From assembly GCA_023127905.1 (NCBI GenBank), contig JAGMEZ010000350.1:1-7159 (forward strand): DNA of 7,159 bases, written 5' to 3'. The DNA comes from Caldifarciminota bacterium. Its GTDB lineage: Bacteria; Hydrothermota; E44-bin80. The first letter of the stretch is position 1, and each line of letters starts with the position of its first letter. Shown here piece by piece: positions 1 to 4,733 of the stretch. The translations under genes were made by a program, and so were the position numbers. The notes beneath the pieces are model-generated. The model had not been told where the DNA came from and searched no databases. It was given only the letters and a program-made list of their open reading frames with translations.

Positions 1-868
1 ATGCGTTATATGCGATTGTATCTTTAACAAAAACACTAATAGTATAATATGGATTATAAAATCCAACCTCTTGAGGACTAGATGAGTCAGATATATCTAC
101 TACACGTAAGCCTGAATTTTCAGCTGCAATAAAAGCGTAATTCCCTGATACATCAATTTCAGTTGCATAACCAGGAAAAATACAACTGCTAATCTCATAA
201 GGATTCGTTGGTAACGATACATCTATAACACGCATTCCAGAATCGCCGTCGACAACATAAGCAATAGAATCAACCAAAAAGATCCCCATTGCACAATTTT
301 TTGTTGGTTGACAGGAAATCTTTTCTATATTAGAAGGATCTGAAATATCAAAAATATAAATGCCGTCATATGTTGCTGCAACATAAGCATAAATACCTGA
401 TGTAAATATGTCTATTAATACAATTGTAGAGTAATAAAAACCGAGTTTATTGGGTAAATAAGGATCAGATACATCCCATATTTCGAATCCTCCTCTTTCA
501 ACTCCACCATTATGATATGTAATAAAAAGATTCTGAGATTGATGATCATAAAAAAGATCTGTAATTACTCCTCTGGTATGTATCTTTTCTGATATTATAT
601 CTGGCGAAGAAGGGTTTGAAATATCTAAAATATAAACACCTCCCCCAGAACCACAAAAGAGAAAATTTCTTAATGAATCAAATGCAACATCTTGGGGTGG
701 TCCGAAAGGCCAATTACCAACAAATTGAACATTCAATGAATCAAAGAATAAATTATTTTTCTCAAAGTAATCTTTATAATACTCATAAACATCTCCTAAA
801 TTTGCATCAAGATTGTAAGTATTAGCAAGGAATAAAATAAAAAAAATAATAGTCCATTTAATTTTCAT
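1..868 (-). CDS. LVIVD-repeat secreted beta-propeller protein, C-terminus off the window
   Basis: The reverse strand is open without a stop from the ATG at 868 to the window edge (289 codons seen). Residues 1 to about 22 form a signal peptide: Lys-rich start, hydrophobic IIFFILFLANTY core, and possible cleavage after a DA near residue 22. From residue 77 there are five copies of the LVIVD motif (GGGVYILDISNPSSP, GGFEIWDVSDP, DGIYIFDISDPSN, SGMRVIDVSLP, SGLRVVDISDSSSP) starting near residues 77, 127, 168, 210 and 252, so the later ones have the 42-residue spacing usual for this family. LVIVD proteins are predicted extracellular beta-propellers with no assigned reaction. A purine-rich GAGG lies only a few bases before the ATG, an unusually short spacing, but the signal peptide begins exactly there. 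A strong promoter lies just upstream. The family call is secure; the role is unknown. Confidence 0.88.
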   Translation of the reverse strand, partial: MKIKWTIIFFILFLANTYNLDANLGDVYEYYKDYFEKNNLFFDSLNVQFVGNWPFGPPQDVAFDSLRNFLFCGSGGGVYILDISNPSSPDIISEKIHTRGVITDLFYDHQSQNLFITYHNGGVERGGFEIWDVSDPYLPNKLGFYYSTIVLIDIFTSGIYAYVAATYDGIYIFDISDPSNIEKISCQPTKNCAMGIFLVDSIAYVVDGDSGMRVIDVSLPTNPYEISSCIFPGYATEIDVSGNYAFIAAENSGLRVVDISDSSSPQEVGFYNPYYTISVFVKDTIAYNA

Positions 869-895
869 CACCTCTTATTTTTTATAGCTTAATCA

Positions 896-924
896 AATAT
901 ATGAAAAATTATATAATTTGTCAA
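896..924 (-). promoter_or_regulatory. Sigma-70-type promoter of the LVIVD-repeat gene
   Basis: On the reverse strand TTGACA (924-919, perfect -35) is followed after exactly 17 bases by TATATT (901-896, five of six matches to the -10). The expected transcription start near 889 leaves a leader of about 20 bases before the ATG at 868. The short leader and the missing spacer between GAGG and the ATG fit a compact promoter-leader. This is the clearest promoter in the window. Seen directly; activity is inferred. Confidence 0.7.
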
Positions 925-941
925 GGATTCTTTATGAGTGG

Positions 942-1076
942 GGAAAAATCCGGGGTCAGGCACCCGTAAAGGTGCTTCGCTCCCACGTGGCTTGCGCTTT
1001 GATAATTTGATAAAAGATATTACCTCATATCTTATTCTATATCACAGATTACAGATTCCAGCCTGACCCCCTTAAC
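942..1076. repeat. REP/MITE-like element, copy A, with GGGGTCAGGC terminal inverted repeats
   Basis: GGGGTCAGGC at 952-961 is matched by its reverse complement GCCTGACCCC at 1061-1070, enclosing a 119-bp unit. Bases 965-1076 are identical to 3803-3914 (112 bp), and the left flank with terminus 942-964 is identical to 3222-3244 (23 bp). Inside is the short self-complementary pair CACC/GGTG around CGTAAA. No transposase is encoded. The design (short, outward inverted ends, several copies) fits a REP-type or miniature element mobilised in trans, perhaps by an IS200-like REP-associated tyrosine transposase elsewhere in the genome. That last step is inference. No clear target-site duplication was found. 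Confidence 0.75.
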
Positions 1077-1374
1077 TAATAACATACAGGTCTATATTCC
1101 AGATTCCAGCCTGACCCCAAAGGTCCACAAGATTGTTACCAAATTCATCATAGAAATATGTTCGTTCAACCTTTGATATCATAGTTCCATTGGTCATTCC
1201 TATTATGCTTCCAAGACCATCATGATGGTAATAATGAGTATCTGCTGGTGAGGAATCGTAACGAGCGAGTAAAAGTCCATTAGCATAAATATATTTGGAT
1301 GTTAGATCAAGATGTCCTCCAAATTCACATACTGCATACATTCCATCATAAGCATAACTAGTTATGTCAGGATT
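1072..1374 (-). pseudogene. RHS core fragment downstream of the immunity gene, 3' end replaced by REP sequence
   Basis: The reverse frame from the AAT at 1374 to the TAA at 1074-1072 reads as RHS core: YAYDGMYAVCEFGGH, KYIYANGLLLARYD, THYYHHDGLGSIIGMT, VERTYFYDEFGN. It begins just after a TAA, seven bases past the stop of the preceding membrane gene, with no start codon at the head; the first ATG is internal (1341). Homology to the other RHS fragment ends near FGN (about 1140-1119). The last 15 or so codons are encoded by REP end sequence (GCCTGACCCC at 1109-1118 and following), giving a meaningless tail. The expected RHS hallmark RYYDxxxGRF and any toxin are absent. It is best read as a truncated remnant of an ancestral RHS gene that lost its C-terminus to REP insertion or deletion. 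Confidence 0.75.
1093..1118. repeat. Extra right-hand REP end inside the RHS fragment
   Basis: The 18-base end AGATTCCAGCCTGACCCC occurs here at 1101-1118, in addition to copy A (1053-1070) and copy B (3891-3908). The bases before it (TCTATATTCC) resemble the TCTATATCACAGATTAC preceding the other copies but are shorter, so this is a diverged second right end 48 bp from the first. It marks the point where RHS coding homology stops. Confidence 0.7.
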
Positions 1375-1380
1375 TTATGA

Positions 1381-1746
1381 CTACTTTCTGTTTGTTCCCC
1401 TCACTCGTCGTTTCCTGTCCTTTATTACCGAAATTATTAAACCCACAACAAACCCAATCAATCCCCAACCTATCGCATTAGCAATAATTACTAAAGGATG
1501 AAAAAGCCCAGCTCCTGCATCATACACTATCTTTCCATCTACACTGACAACTGTAGGATATATTTTTAGCAGTATGCTGAACCAATTTGTCAAGTGGAAA
1601 AGCATATCAGCAATTGATAATCCTTTATGATACGTTCCCCACATTGCCATATCAGCGATTAAAGTATAAAAAGGAAGCGCTATGCTTAGTGAAACAAAAA
1701 AAATTAAAGAAAGTATTATGATTCTCTTCCATTCTTTAATTTTCAT
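1381..1746 (-). CDS. Small three-helix membrane protein, candidate immunity protein for the PLA2-type RHS toxin
   Basis: This 121-residue protein starts at the ATG 1746, preceded by an AGGA at seven bases' distance. Hydrophobic segments lie at about residues 9-31, 48-69 (less hydrophobic) and 83-108, and the tail is strongly basic (KDRKRRVRG), so the C-terminus should face the cytoplasm. I recognise no named family. Its place is informative: same strand, 69 bp after the stop of the RHS-toxin frame, and directly before another RHS core fragment, which is where immunity genes sit in rhs-CT arrays. A membrane immunity protein would suit a toxin that attacks phospholipids, but this pairing is inferred from position. 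It could instead be an unrelated membrane protein. No promoter was recognised in the 69-bp gap, so it may be read with the toxin. Confidence 0.7.
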   Translation of the reverse strand: MKIKEWKRIIILSLIFFVSLSIALPFYTLIADMAMWGTYHKGLSIADMLFHLTNWFSILLKIYPTVVSVDGKIVYDAGAGLFHPLVIIANAIGWGLIGFVVGLIISVIKDRKRRVRGTNRK

Positions 1747-1815
1747 CAGATTTTCCTGCCAAAAAGATATCCTTTCTTTTAATGCATCATTGTACTTCTA
1801 TATCACCTTATTCTA

Positions 1816-2478
1816 TCAGAATCTTCCTCTTAAACGGAAAAACGGAATACCAAAAGCTCGTACAGCTTTACCTCCCAAACCAAGTGAGCGAGGATCAACC
1901 TTGTTAAAACAGGCAGAAAGATTTCTATCAGCTTCGTTTTCGCATTGCCTGTATTTTTCCTCGTCAAATATTCCTTGGTCTCTCATAAATCTACAATACC
2001 AAATATGGGAATCATGCTCCATACAACACCTATCTAGATCATCCCAAAATTCTTCTAAGGTTTTAAAATCACTAGGTTGCATATCCTCAAAATACATCTC
2101 CTTTCCTCCCATCCACTTATCACCACACCAATATCCATAATACTTTTTTAATCCTGTTGGATCAATCATATTCACAGAATTGTTTGATACATAAAGATAT
2201 GGATTGAAATCTTGAGGGGAGAGAAAGTCTTTGCAGAAGAAACCAAACCTATTGAAATAAACTGTATTTTGCCATACCGGATCCTCACTTATAAACCTCC
2301 CAATACTCCTATCATAATACCTTGCTCTGAGATTGTGGAGACTGGAGATTTCGCCATCGTATTCCTGACCTGTATAGAGATAATGGTTGCTGATTGAACC
2401 CCAAGAACCAAGGCTATTTCCAAACTCATCATAGAAGTAACTTCGTTCAACTGGAGATAACCCACTTCCGTCAGTCAT
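1816..2478 (-). CDS. Orphan RHS C-terminus with phospholipase A2-like toxin tip
   Basis: The 220-residue frame from the ATG 2478 has two parts. Residues 10-110 are RHS core: VERSYFYDEFGN, YLYTGQEYD, LRARYYDRSIGRFISEDP (50-67), NPYLYVSNNSVNMIDPTGL (92-110), ending at the usual DPxGL tip boundary. Residues 111-220 look like secretory phospholipase A2: a Ca-loop-like GYWCGDKWMGG (115-125), the active-site string DRCCMEHD with His155-Asp156, and CENEADRNLSACF with Asp184 as the expected distal Asp. His-Asp spacing of 29 resembles group III (bee-venom type) enzymes. Six cysteines in the tip suggest disulfides and an extracytoplasmic target. RHS homology continues upstream to about 2526 without a start codon, then stops, so the N-terminal shell (normally over 1000 residues) and secretion region are missing. 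It is an orphan tip module, possibly silent. The family call is strong; activity is inferred. Confidence 0.85.
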   Translation of the reverse strand: MTDGSGLSPVERSYFYDEFGNSLGSWGSISNHYLYTGQEYDGEISSLHNLRARYYDRSIGRFISEDPVWQNTVYFNRFGFFCKDFLSPQDFNPYLYVSNNSVNMIDPTGLKKYYGYWCGDKWMGGKEMYFEDMQPSDFKTLEEFWDDLDRCCMEHDSHIWYCRFMRDQGIFDEEKYRQCENEADRNLSACFNKVDPRSLGLGGKAVRAFGIPFFRLRGRF

Positions 2479-2517
2479 TCCTATTATGCTTCCAAGACCG
2501 TCATGATGATAATAATG
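2475..2517. repeat. RHS core duplicated segment (partner 1194-1236)
   Basis: These 43 bases match 1194-1236 at 41 positions and encode YYHHDGLGSIIGMT in both RHS fragments. The protein likeness extends on both sides (SYFYDEFGN against TYFYDEFGN) with weaker DNA identity. Such a conserved core segment on both sides of a toxin-immunity pair is the substrate for homologous exchange of RHS tips. Confidence 0.8.
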
Positions 2518-2716
2518 GCTGTCTTTTTCTCTTTCTTTTTTTAACTAATTTTTCTACTTCTTCATCTATACTATTATGTAGAAACATTATTTTCTTTGAT
2601 TTTCTATTTTCTCTCTTCCTCATAGAGAATTCTCTTTTTAGGAGTAGAACACCTGTAATTATTTGGATAATCAAATGTATTGAAAATAATATATTGAGCA
2701 ATGTTTGGCCACTCAT
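2501..2716 (-). CDS. Small single-helix membrane protein with basic tail, possibly the end of a lost immunity gene
   Basis: A 71-residue frame starts at ATG 2716. Residues 5-27 form one hydrophobic helix (LLNILFSIHLIIQIITGVLLL) followed by a long Lys/Arg-rich stretch. No ribosome-binding site is evident before the ATG, and a stop lies two codons upstream in frame. The last eight or so codons overlap, in another frame, the point where RHS homology begins (about 2524), so the natural C-terminus has probably been replaced at a recombination junction. By position, at the head of the RHS-toxin module, it could be the immunity gene of an earlier, now deleted, toxin tip. It could also be a chance frame in AT-rich DNA. 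No family is recognised. Confidence 0.35.
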   Translation of the reverse strand: MSGQTLLNILFSIHLIIQIITGVLLLKREFSMRKRENRKSKKIMFLHNSIDEEVEKLVKKRKRKRQPLLSS

Positions 2717-2736
2717 ATGTTACATTTATCACATGA

Positions 2737-3135
2737 GAAAACAAAAATCAAGTAGAATTTGTGATTTTCCTAAACAAACATGGATATAAACAAACAGCAA
2801 AATACTTTTCAAATGCAAAACAGCTTTTGAAAGCAAACAAACCTGAATCATTGTCGGATAGTAAGAATAATTGTCGCAAAGCGCTTACTTCGCTCATTAA
2901 GGCTCTAACTGGCAAGGAAAATGCAAGAGAAGCAGTGAAAATACTTTTTGATCAAGGAATTATTTGAGAGAGTGAGAAAGGTCTTTTAGTATCTTTCGAA
3001 GATTTAGCAGCAAAACTTTCTGGATTCCTTGCTAAAAAGGGTTCTCATCCTCCAACACCGCTTAAGGATGAAACGAGACTTGCAAAAGAAATCACAGAAG
3101 CTTTTCTTAGATACTTAGTTGTTAAAGCCACTTAA
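2737..3135 (+). pseudogene. Decayed gene for a small helical protein, weakly like the C-terminal domain of abortive-infection (HEPN-like) proteins
   Basis: One frame runs from after the TGA at 2734-2736 to the TAA at 3133-3135, broken by a single in-frame TGA at 2965-2967. Both sides look coding and amphipathic: SKNNCRKALTSLIKALTGK before the stop, FEDLAAKLSGFLAKKGSHPP and AKEITEAFLRYLVVKA after it. The order (helix with C/R-x-A-LxSLIKxLTG, later a KxGSHPPTxxDE-like turn, then a final xFLxYLV helix) recalls Abi_C/HEPN-type domains, whose Arg and His can form an RNase site. This is a pattern impression only. No ATG starts the frame; a GTG at 2761 is the first candidate and has no clear ribosome-binding site. 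The N-terminus has therefore probably been lost beside the RHS array. TGA acts as a stop for the neighbouring toxin frame, so decoding through it is unlikely. Confidence 0.5.
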
Positions 3136-3156
3136 TTTTTTAGTAAAGAGAAAGCT

Positions 3157-3228
3157 ATGAACGATAGAGGATTTATGGAAGAAACTTATATAGAGAGAAA
3201 AATCCTTGACATACTCTTTGTGGAAAAA
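3157..3228 (+). pseudogene. 5' fragment of an unknown gene cut by a REP end
   Basis: An ATG at 3157, preceded by AAAGAGAAAG, opens 21 bp after the stop of the preceding decayed gene and reads MNDRGFMEETYIERKILDIL. After about 24 codons it enters the REP left end (from 3222), and the frame then runs through low-complexity DNA to a TAA at 3321. The coding-like part is too short to name. The close spacing suggests a former two-gene operon whose second member was destroyed when the REP sequence arrived. A chance frame is the alternative. Confidence 0.3.
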
Positions 3229-3244
3229 TCCGGGGTCAGGCACC
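3222..3244. repeat. REP left end, separated from its right end by 558 bp
   Basis: These 23 bases, including the terminal GGGGTCAGGC (3232-3241), are identical to 942-964 of copy A. The rest of the element resumes only at 3803. The left and right halves therefore look like one element (3232-3908) split by extra sequence, or two independent partial copies. Confidence 0.75.
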
Positions 3245-3802
3245 TTTTTTCACTTACGAGTATATGGATGCGAATCGGAGAATGGGAGACTATCAAGTTA
3301 CAAGTGGCAAGTTGCAAGTAACAAGTTAAAAGGATAAAGGATAAAGTAATACCAAAGACAAGAAACGGCAGATGAAAAAAGACAGAAGTCAGAGGAAGCT
3401 ACCAAGGATAAAGGAAAAAGTTACATAAGAACACAAGGGCATAAAGCACAAAAGGAAGTAATAAGAAATTGTTTCATTGGTTATGGGAACATAGTGTAAT
3501 TAAGTAATTTGGTAATTGAGCCATTTGCAAATATAGTAATTAAGTAACTGGTAATTATGTAATTAAAACATAGAATAAAAATGAGATTGCTTTATAATAG
3601 AATATGAAAGTGTATTCGCAATGACAAACTAACGACTAAACGATAATAACGAACTAAACGATCGAAACGAGTTTATAATAGTGGGTAGTAAGCAGAGGGC
3701 AGAAGGCATAAGGATTGTGAAAAGGAGAGACGGGGAACTAATAGTATGGAGTACGGAGTAAGCAGTAAGGAGGCAATTTCATTCTCACGGGACGTACGTA
3801 CA
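3245..3802. other. Non-coding, low-complexity stretch of degenerate short tandem motifs
   Basis: I see no supported gene here. The DNA changes from one degenerate micro-repeat to another: CAAGTNN heptamers (3294-3328), AAAGGATA-type units (about 3329-3345), GTAATTAAGTAA-type units (3496 and 3536, each followed by TGGTAATT), CTAACGA/CTAAACGA-type units (about 3626-3668), and AGTAnGG-type units (about 3740-3772). The plus strand is purine-rich over much of it. It sits exactly between the separated left and right halves of the REP element. Its origin and function are unknown. Confidence 0.6.
3294..3328. repeat. Five tandem heptamers CAAGTNN
   Basis: Five consecutive 7-base units read CAAGTTA, CAAGTGG, CAAGTTG, CAAGTAA, CAAGTTA. 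The first five bases are invariant and the last two vary, so this is a short degenerate tandem array rather than random AT-rich DNA. Confidence 0.75.
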
Positions 3803-3914
3803 CGTAAAGGTGCTTCGCTCCCACGTGGCTTGCGCTTTGATAATTTGATAAAAGATATTACCTCATATCTTATTCTATATCACAGATTACAGATTCCAGC
3901 CTGACCCCCTTAAC
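3803..3914. repeat. REP/MITE-like element, copy B right part, identical to copy A
   Basis: All 112 bases match 965-1076. The match ends at CTTAAC, six bases beyond the terminal GCCTGACCCC (3899-3908). On the left it begins at CGTAAAGG, where the preceding sequence is an alternating ACGTACGTACA instead of the copy A terminus. Complete identity implies recent copying or gene conversion. Confidence 0.85.
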
Positions 3915-4003
3915 CCTTGTCGCAGCTAAGTTTATATATTTTTATAACCCTTGTCGCAGCTAAGTTTATAACCCTTGTCGCAGCTAAGTTTATATATTTT
4001 TAT
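3912..4003. repeat. Triple tandem repeat with core AACCCTTGTCGCAGCTAAG
   Basis: Three head-to-tail units start at 3912, 3946 and 3970. Units 1 and 3 are 34 bases with the same AT-rich tail (TTTATATATTTTTAT), and unit 2 is 24 bases with the tail shortened. The array starts inside the last bases of REP copy B (the shared TTAAC), so it abuts the element. There is no gene in it. Confidence 0.85.
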
Positions 4004-4021
4004 ATTTATAAAAAACTGTAT

Positions 4022-4110
4022 TTTAGTGCGACATTTTTGCCATTTCTTAAGTTCTTATATTTTTTGAATTACCCAAAAGCTGAAATTTAGTGGGACATTT
4101 TTGTCGCACT
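4022..4110. repeat. Direct and inverted repeats around TGTCGCAC
   Basis: TTTAGTGCGACATTTTTG at 4022-4039 recurs at 4086-4103 with one change (TTTAGTGGGACATTTTTG). In addition AGTGCGACA (4025-4033) has its perfect reverse complement TGTCGCACT at 4102-4110. TTGTCGCA is also the core of the tandem repeat at 3912-4003, so one 8-base word is present four times in direct and once in inverted form within 200 bp. It could be the remains of an insertion-element end or a protein-binding array; neither is shown. Confidence 0.65.
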
Positions 4111-4205
4111 TTTTAGTGAAAATCTTTGTTTCAAAAATCTATAAAATTTTTTTAAAATGTAAGTTTAAGTGCTTAATCACTTAGTATTTTGACTAAAAAT
4201 CTGGC

Positions 4206-4429
4206 ATGGAAATTGCTGTATATATTGTGAAAGTAGGTTTTAAATTATACCAATCTATCGTAGAAAAAATGATAGTGACACATGGCATTTGTGCAGGAAT
4301 TGTTCCAATTGACCTACATCAGAATATGTGGAGGTAACTGTTTCTGGTAGACCAACTTCTGGTGAGCTTGATAATGAGTGTTTAGAAAAGGAGGAGAAAA
4401 GGGAAAGCATTGAATTGAAGGTTTATTGA
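4206..4429 (+). pseudogene. Possible decayed short gene, two adjoining frames
   Basis: An ATG at 4206 opens a 43-codon frame (MEIAVYIVKVGFKLYQSIVE...) ending at 4337. From about 4312 a neighbouring frame carries on with coding-like sequence (EYVEVTVSGRPTSGELD...) to a TGA at 4427-4429. One frameshift would join them into a protein of about 74 residues. There is no ribosome-binding site before the ATG and no recognised family, so chance is quite possible. The preceding 4111-4205 is AT-rich with only a six-base hairpin (TAAGTG 4166-4171, CACTTA 4178-4183). Confidence 0.2.
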
Positions 4430-4472
4430 AAAAGAAATAAGATGAACCTTTAACAATGAAAGGAGGTGCAAG

Positions 4473-4598
4473 ATGTGGAAGAAAACTTGGTGGAGGGGAT
4501 TTGAGACTTTCCCATATTTTGGAAAAGTATCGAAATTATACCTTGAAAGAGGAGGAAAAGTGTGCTATGACATCAACAAGTATAAGCGAAGCTTATAG
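4473..4598 (+). CDS. Possible 41-residue protein with a strong ribosome-binding site
   Basis: ATG 4473 follows AAAGGAGGTG (4459-4468), a near-perfect Shine-Dalgarno sequence at good spacing. The frame reads MWKKTWWRGFETFPYFGKVS... and ends with TAG at 4598, inside a perfect hairpin (4581-4597). The peptide is basic and aromatic, with no signal peptide, no membrane helix and no family I recognise. It lies 135 bp before the lipoprotein genes on the same strand and could be a leader ORF for them. The strong ribosome-binding site is the only evidence beyond an open frame. Confidence 0.35.
   Translation: MWKKTWWRGFETFPYFGKVSKLYLERGGKVCYDINKYKRSL
4581..4597. other. Perfect 7-bp hairpin at the end of the small ORF
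   Basis: TATAAGC (4581-4587) and GCTTATA (4591-4597) are perfect inverted repeats around GAA, and a second short stem AGTG/CACT with an A5 loop follows at 4597-4609. There is no T-run after either, so an intrinsic terminator is not supported. An operator or mRNA structure is possible. Confidence 0.35.
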
Positions 4599-4636
4599 TG
4601 AAAAACACTCTTCGTTACCAATGTTATGACGAAGTA

Positions 4637-4673
4637 TAAGTAATATCATAGCCATAGTAACCCTTATAAGTTA
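4637..4673 (+). repeat. 37-bp upstream repeat, copy 1 (partner 5646-5682)
   Basis: This intergenic sequence matches 5646-5682 at 35 of 37 positions. Both copies lie upstream of a PD40 lipoprotein gene (start-to-repeat distances of about 60 and 70 bases), showing that the duplication that produced the two genes included upstream DNA, or that the sequence is a shared control element. It contains the palindrome CTTATAAG in copy 1 (CTTATAGG in copy 2). No well-spaced -35/-10 pair was found. Confidence 0.75.
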
Positions 4674-4719
4674 TTTAGGCTCTCATCCAGTTAAGACAAG
4701 TTTTGTGAAAGGAGTATTT

Positions 4720-4727
4720 GGAGGTGA
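4720..4727 (+). promoter_or_regulatory. Ribosome-binding site fixing the GTG start at 4734
   Basis: GGAGGTGA lies nine bases (counted from GGAGG) before GTG 4734. The nearer ATG at 4729 and TTG at 4732 both run straight into TGA at 4735-4737, so only the GTG gives a protein, and that protein starts with a lipoprotein signal. A minimal ATG-TTG-TGA frame thus overlaps the true start. Confidence 0.7.
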
Positions 4728-4733
4728 AATGTT

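Noticed and set aside
616..825. 69-codon forward frame
   Set aside because: It lies opposite the LVIVD-repeat gene, and its translation is low-complexity Asn/Gln/His-rich, a shadow of AT-rich coding DNA.
952..1070. Complete insertion sequence
   Set aside because: The unit is only 119 bp and has no transposase frame, so it can only be a passenger-type element.
1682..2140. 152-codon forward frame opposite the immunity and toxin genes
   Set aside because: It is antisense to two frames with clear protein character (RHS/PLA2 and membrane helices) and its own translation is a Ser/Lys-rich mix without domain or signal.
2212..2789. Two overlapping forward frames (2212-2397 and 2394-2789)
   Set aside because: The first is opposite the RHS core. 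The second is opposite the RHS junction and the small membrane ORF and contains no recognisable feature.
2965..2967. Reassigned TGA codon (as glycine or tryptophan)
   Set aside because: The toxin frame ends naturally at a TGA and no other gene in the window has an internal TGA, so a nonsense mutation is simpler.
3208..3240. Forward promoter from TTGACA near 3208
   Set aside because: No -10 is found at 16 to 18 bases; the expected site falls in the GC-rich REP end.
3912..4003. CRISPR-like array
   Set aside because: The three units are head-to-tail with only AT-rich tails that are themselves repeated. There are no unique spacers and no cas gene.
4581..4609. Intrinsic terminator
   Set aside because: Both stems are short and AT-rich and no T-run follows.
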